A DNA stretch of 64,000 bases from Trichostrongylus colubriformis. Lineage: Eukaryota > Nematoda > Chromadorea > Rhabditida > Trichostrongylidae. Below are positions 56,828 to 64,000 of the stretch, one piece after another (the stretch's first letter is position 1; each line of letters opens with the position of its first letter). Under the pieces are notes generated by a model that was given only the letters and a program-made list of their open reading frames with translations, had not been told where the DNA came from and did not search any database. A program made the translations under genes and the position numbers. Where the stretch lies: positions 4,722,965-4,786,964 of the forward strand of contig OZ022257.1 in NCBI GenBank assembly GCA_963978905.1, read 5' to 3'.

Positions 56828-57639
56828 TGGGTTTTAGGTGGCTTAATTGGGTGAATTTGGTGGAGGAGTCAGTTGCGATAGGTGATTTAGATGCTCTCTG
56901 AATAATCTCATGAATTTCTCTTTATATTTTTGTGATATAGGGTTTTCATATTGTTGAATAATTTTCCTGGAAAGCTTGTAAAAACCAAGTAGTTTCTAAT
57001 CTTTCCTGCCCAGTTTGGATGCCCATGTTGTTCAGCACAAACAAAAGATGTTTACTGTGATAAGAACACACCAAACATCGATCTGGGATGGATCTAAGAC
57101 GAGTGTAATGTTGTGCTATCAACGTGACGAACTTTGATGGGCACCGTGTAGTGGTAGCACTCGATCAATCACGTTTTTTTTTTGGAAATTTGTAGCATAG
57201 CGTCATGTTGTATGTAGATTATAGCTCAGAGTGTCCCCGACAGTAAAGAGATGTTTGGTGATTGCGTAGACGACTAGTTATTCGTATCTCAAACATCTAT
57301 GACGTATACTCTCGTAATTTATTACGTAGCAACGTTCATACTTGATTTCTTGTCTGGGTTGTCTGTTGTCTCTCAGTTCTTTTGTAATGAACACTTGACT
57401 TCGTAGCCATCTCTCTGGCCTTTCAGTCTGTGCCACACTCTAGTGATGAAAAAAGTCAACAATTTGTCTATGTTACAGGTGCACTGCAGTGGCATGCATT
57501 TAATTTCCCACTGAAGTGTGAAGAGACGCCATTGATTTCTTCTAGTCGTTGAGGTTAACATTTGTCGAGATTGATGTAGTGTTTTTTTGTGAAGATTTTT
57601 TGACAGTCGTAGAAGTCTACAAGTTAGCAGTTTAGTGGC
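56828..57639. other. No recognised gene
   Basis: Spacer between two copies of the same MITE. One 62-codon minus-strand frame and no motif. Confidence 0.4.
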
Positions 57640-57848
57640 GGGTCAAATAAAGTCGGGGAAAGACGCAAGATTTTCACCGTCTCAAGGCTTCTCCCCTCCC
57701 TAGGTTCAGGCTAAAGCAGATGAGATCTACTTTGACGGATGATTTTTCATGTAGGAGGAGGAGATATCAGTTTTAGCCTGAGCCCTGGGAGGGAAAGGAG
57801 TTTTGACGTCGACGTAAAATTGCGTCTCCTCCCGACATTATTTGACCC
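57640..57848. mobile_element. GGGTCAAATAAAGTCGGGG MITE, copy 2
   Basis: Same ends and interior as 56606-56827 with a shorter left subterminal region. The right end reads CCCGACATTATTTGACCC. Confidence 0.88.
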
Positions 57849-57948
57849 TAATGGCTTCTCTTCACGTCTCCTTGAACCACCGTCAGACCCGGCGATTTTG
57901 CGTCTCTGCGTTTTCCGGTGCCGCTCGCAACGTTGCGAAACAGCAGGG

Positions 57949-58095
57949 GCCGTATGCTATCCTCTCCCGGCCGGGGATGGGTCCCCGACGGCGTATGCTA
58001 TGCCTCCCCAACCAGCCGCCGGGAAGAGGCTCCGCCCACCAAATGTCGGGGATGCGTCCCCGACCGGCAAGGGGTCGGGAAGCGTCGGGGATACA
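57949..58095. repeat. GC-rich palindromic block 1
   Basis: GGCCGTATGCTATCCTCTCC, CCCGGCCGGGGATGGGTCCC and GTCGGGGATGCGTCCCCGAC are self-complementary or inverted within the block. The first phrase is the inverse of GGGAGAGGATAGCATACGGC at 59237. The GC content contrasts strongly with the surroundings. Confidence 0.8.
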
Positions 58096-58488
58096 GTAAT
58101 CTCGCGAACGCGGAGCGAAGCATTTGCGCCAGCGCACACTATTTTCGAAAGTGATCAGAGGAAAACTGCTGTATAACAGTATTTTTGGAGCACAGCGCTC
58201 GCCTTCTGGTTCTAATTTCAACTTTAGGTCCTGCACTTGTTCGAGGGAGTGCTGTTAGTCAACTGTTAGTCAACAACCTCGAAATTCGCGCACTTTGTAC
58301 ATCTTTTGTTTTTTAAATGTAACGTACGATTTGGTGGTGTTCACTGGCAAAGTTTTATGGACCAATGTTTTTATTCTGATTGCAAAATTTTCGTGTATGT
58401 TTTTGCTTTGTGGTCACTTGAGTTTTGTGTTCTGTTTTGGATTATTTTTCAACCATTACAACCCCAAAAGTTGCAGAGGAGGTGGTTG

Positions 58489-58704
58489 GGGGTGCTATCG
58501 CAGTGGGGGAGGGGGTCTCTCACAAAAAGCTTCACACCTGAGTACTTTAGGATTTTTGTGGGGTCATCCTGCTCATCCAAGCGTGTATTTTTGCCTAAGC
58601 CTTGAAGGAAGAAGGAAAGGGCTCCTTTCGTCTCTTAGCTTTGATAAAAATAGGGTCCAGTAGTGGGATGCCCCCCCCCCCTCACTGCGACAGCACTGTT
58701 GGGG
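58489..58704. mobile_element. Small element with homopolymer G/C termini
   Basis: Left GGTGCTATCGCAGTGGGGGA and right CCCCTCACTGCGACAGCACT are inverted, with G-runs on one side and a run of 12 C on the other. A single similar end occurs near 52930. Confidence 0.6.
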
Positions 58705-58979
58705 TACTGATCACGGAATAAACACTCATTTCTGACGCTCACACTACTTGGCGTCATTGAATTTGATAAAAGAATGCAAAATACAAGCATGTTCAGTACT
58801 ATCTTTGAGAACATGTCGTTCTTTTCTGCGTTTATGTCGTTCACCACCAGATTAGTGCTACATTGTTCGGTTGAATTTAGTTAAAATTACTTATAACTTA
58901 GTTAAAATTACTGTCGCGCCGAACCGTCCAGGTACTTGTAGATACTATCCTATGCGTGATCAGCACCTTCAAATACCAC
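58697..58979. mobile_element. Inverted-repeat element with GGTRCTGATCACG ends
   Basis: Left TTGGGGTACTGATCACGGAA and right ATGCGTGATCAGCACCTTCA are inverted and resemble the termini at 49094/49525. No coding content. Confidence 0.55.
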
Positions 58980-59139
58980 ATCGTATGAAGTTTCAGTCGA
59001 AATAGTTCTTTTGCTTATTCTGAAATTGCTGTGGTTGTAATGGTTGAACAGTGTCCAATCATGTGCTCCATTATCACTTGCCTGACACACGGTCACAAAA
59101 AAGGTCTTTTGAAAGTACGCGCCAATGCAACTCTGCGTC

Positions 59140-59337
59140 TTTTCCTCCCCGAGGAGCTCCCGGCAGGGATAGCATACGGCTGGTCGGGAAGGGTCCCCGG
59201 CCGGGGGTCTCACCCGGCCGGGGACGTCTCCCCGGCCGGGAGAGGATAGCATACGGCCCCAGAACTTCGAGGCCGCAGAATCGCGTGAGGAAGTGCGACA
59301 TTGCAGAATCGCAAAATCGCTAGGTCTGGCCACGGCC
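59140..59337. repeat. GC-rich palindromic block 2
   Basis: Repeated CCCGGCCGGGG cores (three within 59195-59240) are bracketed by GGATAGCATACGGC in both places (59168 and 59243). The block ends GGCCACGGCCTAA, which resembles a decayed Harbinger-like MITE end. Confidence 0.75.
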
Positions 59338-59859
59338 TAACTTGAACAAGGCAGATACTTGGAGTACATTTGTTTTTGTTATTGGGCGTGGTTGCAAAGA
59401 AGTTCGCTCGATGATCAGAAAAAAGGCATCAGAATTTTAAGTTGATCAGAAGAACTGCGAGGCAAAAATTAAGTTGTGAGGTTAATTGGTTCGCGCTGTA
59501 GTCCTTTACTTGATACCGTTCTGCGGTTATTGGTTTACGCTCAAGTGTACAGTTTTACCTAAGCCTTATTGAGGCGAAAGTAGGAGCCCCCTCCCTAGAT
59601 AAGGCTTCTAGGCTTAGGCCACAAGCCTTGTCAAAATAGCGCCGGGCGCCGGCACAATGGAGTGGCCATCCTTTCTGAAAGTAGGGATTTCCTCGCTTTT
59701 GGAAGTCAAGGAAAATAATTATGTGGATCTACGCGTCTTCATACACCAGGGTAAAGACGCTATTTTGGGTTCTACCAATCATTTACCTTCGCTTCTCTCT
59801 CTCAAAACAAGCCAGTTGAGTCCATTGTAGTTGGAGGTGTATCTTCTAGTATCTTCTCA
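59338..59859. other. No recognised gene
   Basis: No open frame of note. An inverted CCTAAGCCTTAT / ATAAGGCTTCTAGGCTTAGG pair at about 59557-59620 recalls the subterminal repeats of the 56606 MITE. Confidence 0.4.
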
Positions 59860-60240
59860 TTGGGTACTTTATCTTTATTTACTACGCTGTATAAGACAAC
59901 GTCAAAAAAGACAATACAGACAAACAACAATCAATACATAGTAACAACCTCAGTTCCTAAGATAAGTAGGGTGTCAGCTATGCTTTTAGTATTAACTTTG
60001 CTATCAAACGCTTGAAGGACGACAGAGAACATGCAGTGCCGCAGCTTTTGCTGATTCGCAGGTATACTAGTCCAGCCCTCACAGTGAAGAAGTGACGCCT
60101 GAGGTTTGTTCTAGGCCTGGTAAGCGATGGTTTTAGGTGACCCCCCCTGGTTGAGGGTACTGCCCCAAGTATATCGAGCACGTCCTGCAGAATGAAAGGC
60201 GCGTTTCCTCCACTCGGAGAGTCTTAATACAATCATTCGT
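59860..60240 (-). mobile_element. LINE 3' end
   Basis: On the minus strand, SLTRPRTNLRRHFFTVRAGL followed by SLSSFKRLIAKLI (60181-59978) matches the C-terminal tail typical of CR1/Jockey-type reverse transcriptase proteins. After the stop comes a 3' region ending in TAAATAAAGATAAAG, a usual LINE tail. It is a 5'-truncated copy lying just upstream of the phosphoglucomutase gene. Confidence 0.7.
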
Positions 60241-60323
60241 ATACATCAAACTGTCATGTGCTATATACTACTCTGATATCGTTTGACTTCGTCGTCGAGA
60301 AATTCGGTTTGGTTATCATTTAA

Positions 60324-60335
60324 ACTTGTTCAGAT
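60324..60335 (+). promoter_or_regulatory. Putative 3' splice acceptor just 5' of ATG
   Basis: CTTGTTCAG ends at 60333, two bases before the start codon. It is consistent with a spliced-leader acceptor, as at the astacin genes. Confidence 0.5.
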
Positions 60336-63851
<3,516 letters not shown>

Positions 63852-64000
63852 GTGGTGTTTATATATCTCTAATGAATTTAGATTTCACCCTGATTATGGC
63901 ACGTATTTATTTCAAAAGCTATAACAATGATAAACTTGTGCAATTATGCGTCTAGTTCGCCCCAATTATCTAGAATCGTTTGTATGTTTTCGCAGCTGTT

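Noticed and set aside
57739..58176. 145-codon frame
   Set aside because: It runs across a MITE and the GC-rich palindromic block; repetitive sequence explains the open frame.

Overview
The window looks like nuclear DNA of a parasitic roundworm, most likely a hookworm-type strongylid (Ancylostoma-like). The evidence is small exons split by short introns with nematode-type TTTCAG acceptors, acceptor signals immediately 5' of start codons, a gene with the signal/pro/astacin/EGF/CUB layout of the hookworm larval protease MTP-1, and a very high density of mariner, Harbinger-like and other inverted-repeat elements. The species is inferred from sequence character, not proven. There is no bacterial-type gene organisation.

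Only four protein-coding genes can be supported, all on the + strand. Two are tandem paralogous secreted astacin metalloproteases (14263-18495 and 31750-36059), each modelled here with 13 exons. One is a secreted phospholipase A2 with three exons (50634-52392). One is the 5' two thirds of a phosphoglucomutase (60336 to the window end; ten exons seen).

Layout: 1-7200 holds no recognised gene; it carries inverted-repeat elements, four members of a GGCCGCG-terminated MITE family and a decayed LINE on the minus strand. Positions 7207-20550 and 23671-38800 are two copies of a segmental duplication, each carrying one astacin gene and one decayed mariner. Each copy has gained its own insertions since duplication, so one copy serves as the empty site for the other. 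The spacer between them holds a tRNA-like SINE, a 1-kb fold-back and a LINE fragment. Positions 38800-50600 are repeats and unrecognised sequence. The PLA2 gene follows, then another repeat-rich stretch (52400-60300), then the phosphoglucomutase gene.

How the genes relate: the astacins and the PLA2 are predicted secreted hydrolases that could act at the host interface or in moulting. Phosphoglucomutase is cytosolic carbohydrate housekeeping. Nothing suggests an operon. The most interesting aspects are the duplication with its patchwork identity, a mariner deletion derivative 33 bp upstream of one astacin start codon, and several unusual fold-back elements. I did not find a convincing new multi-gene system.
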